NCBI GenBank assembly: GCA_018822835.1
Contig: JAHJJO010000052.1
Coordinates: forward strand, 1-5,106
Length of the DNA: 5,106 nucleotides
Direction: 5' to 3'
DNA from: Patescibacteria group bacterium
GTDB taxonomy: Bacteria > Patescibacteriota > Patescibacteriia > Patescibacteriales > JAHJJO01
Numbering within the stretch: position 1 is the stretch's first letter; the number at the start of each line of letters is the position of its first letter. The notes beneath the pieces are model-generated. The model had not been told where the DNA came from. It saw nothing but the letters and a program-made list of their open reading frames with translations, and did not search any database. A program made the position numbers and the translations under genes. Below, one piece after another: positions 5,022-5,106 of the stretch.

Positions 5022-5065
5022 TTAATGATTGTCATTAGTTACCTTGGATTACGAAATGCATTCAA

Positions 5066-5092
5066 ATTATAAAATACTGCCTAAATTGTCAT
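5066..5092 (-). promoter_or_regulatory. Candidate promoter for the hammerhead RNA
   Basis: The minus strand has a perfect -10 TATAAT (5071-5066) and a -35-like ATGACA (5092-5087) with a short 15-bp spacer. Transcription would start near 5059 and run through the Shine-Dalgarno sequence, the hammerhead and the shared terminator, giving an RNA of roughly 230 nt. The -10 is good, the -35 weak. Confidence 0.4.
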
Positions 5093-5106
5093 CCTCGCGC
5101 AAGCGG
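5086..5106. repeat. Possible start of a REP-like palindromic repeat, cut by the window end
   Basis: TTGTCATCCTCGCGCAAGCG begins here and is strikingly GC-rich for this window. It resembles the first arm of the widespread GTCATyCCCGCGnAAGCGGGrATC class of intergenic palindromes. The second arm would lie beyond 5106. The nine bases TTGTCATCC also occur at 487-495, again followed by GC-rich sequence, which may be a degenerate second copy. Confidence 0.35.

Overview
This AT-rich window uses TGG for Trp, has no in-frame TGA, and ends its genes in TAA or TAG, so the standard bacterial code fits. The combination of tandem two-helix VirB2/TrbC-like pilin genes carrying a YGG-WMTARGN signature, compact genes and AT-rich spacers suggests a Patescibacteria (Candidate Phyla Radiation) genome. 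That placement is inference from gene content; no taxonomic marker is present.

Layout: (1) 30-1321, three tandem paralogous small secreted membrane proteins of the type IV secretion pilin type. (2) 1347-2129, an inositol-monophosphatase-family phosphatase. (3) 2130-2499, a long regulatory leader. It holds a 47-codon ORF with a dense aromatic run (YFSFFFSFWAFAW), a long antiterminator hairpin (2248-2316) and an overlapping, mutually exclusive intrinsic terminator (2303-2332). (4) 2500-3390, prephenate dehydratase (pheA) with a C-terminal ACT domain, followed by a strong terminator. (5) 3477-4831, a type IV toxin-antitoxin (AbiE) cassette in toxin-first order, with a near-consensus extended -10 promoter and a 16-bp perfect palindrome at the toxin start. 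(6) 4827-5106, a non-coding region. It has a 16-bp terminator hairpin closing abiE and, on the minus strand, a sequence that folds as a type III hammerhead ribozyme with every core nucleotide present. Upstream on the same strand are a candidate promoter and a 12-nt perfect Shine-Dalgarno sequence.

How the parts work together: the Phe-rich leader in front of the enzyme that commits prephenate to phenylalanine is what translation-coupled attenuation would look like. With the ACT-domain ESRP motif, it would give two levels of Phe feedback, transcriptional and allosteric. The abiE pair is a self-contained defence or stability module with its own promoter, candidate operator and terminator. The hammerhead unit converges on the abiE terminator and probably shares it, giving a short self-cleaving RNA with no evident protein product.

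The two most notable signals are the Phe attenuator and the minus-strand hammerhead ribozyme. Both rest on motif and base-pairing inspection by eye, without folding software or database searches.
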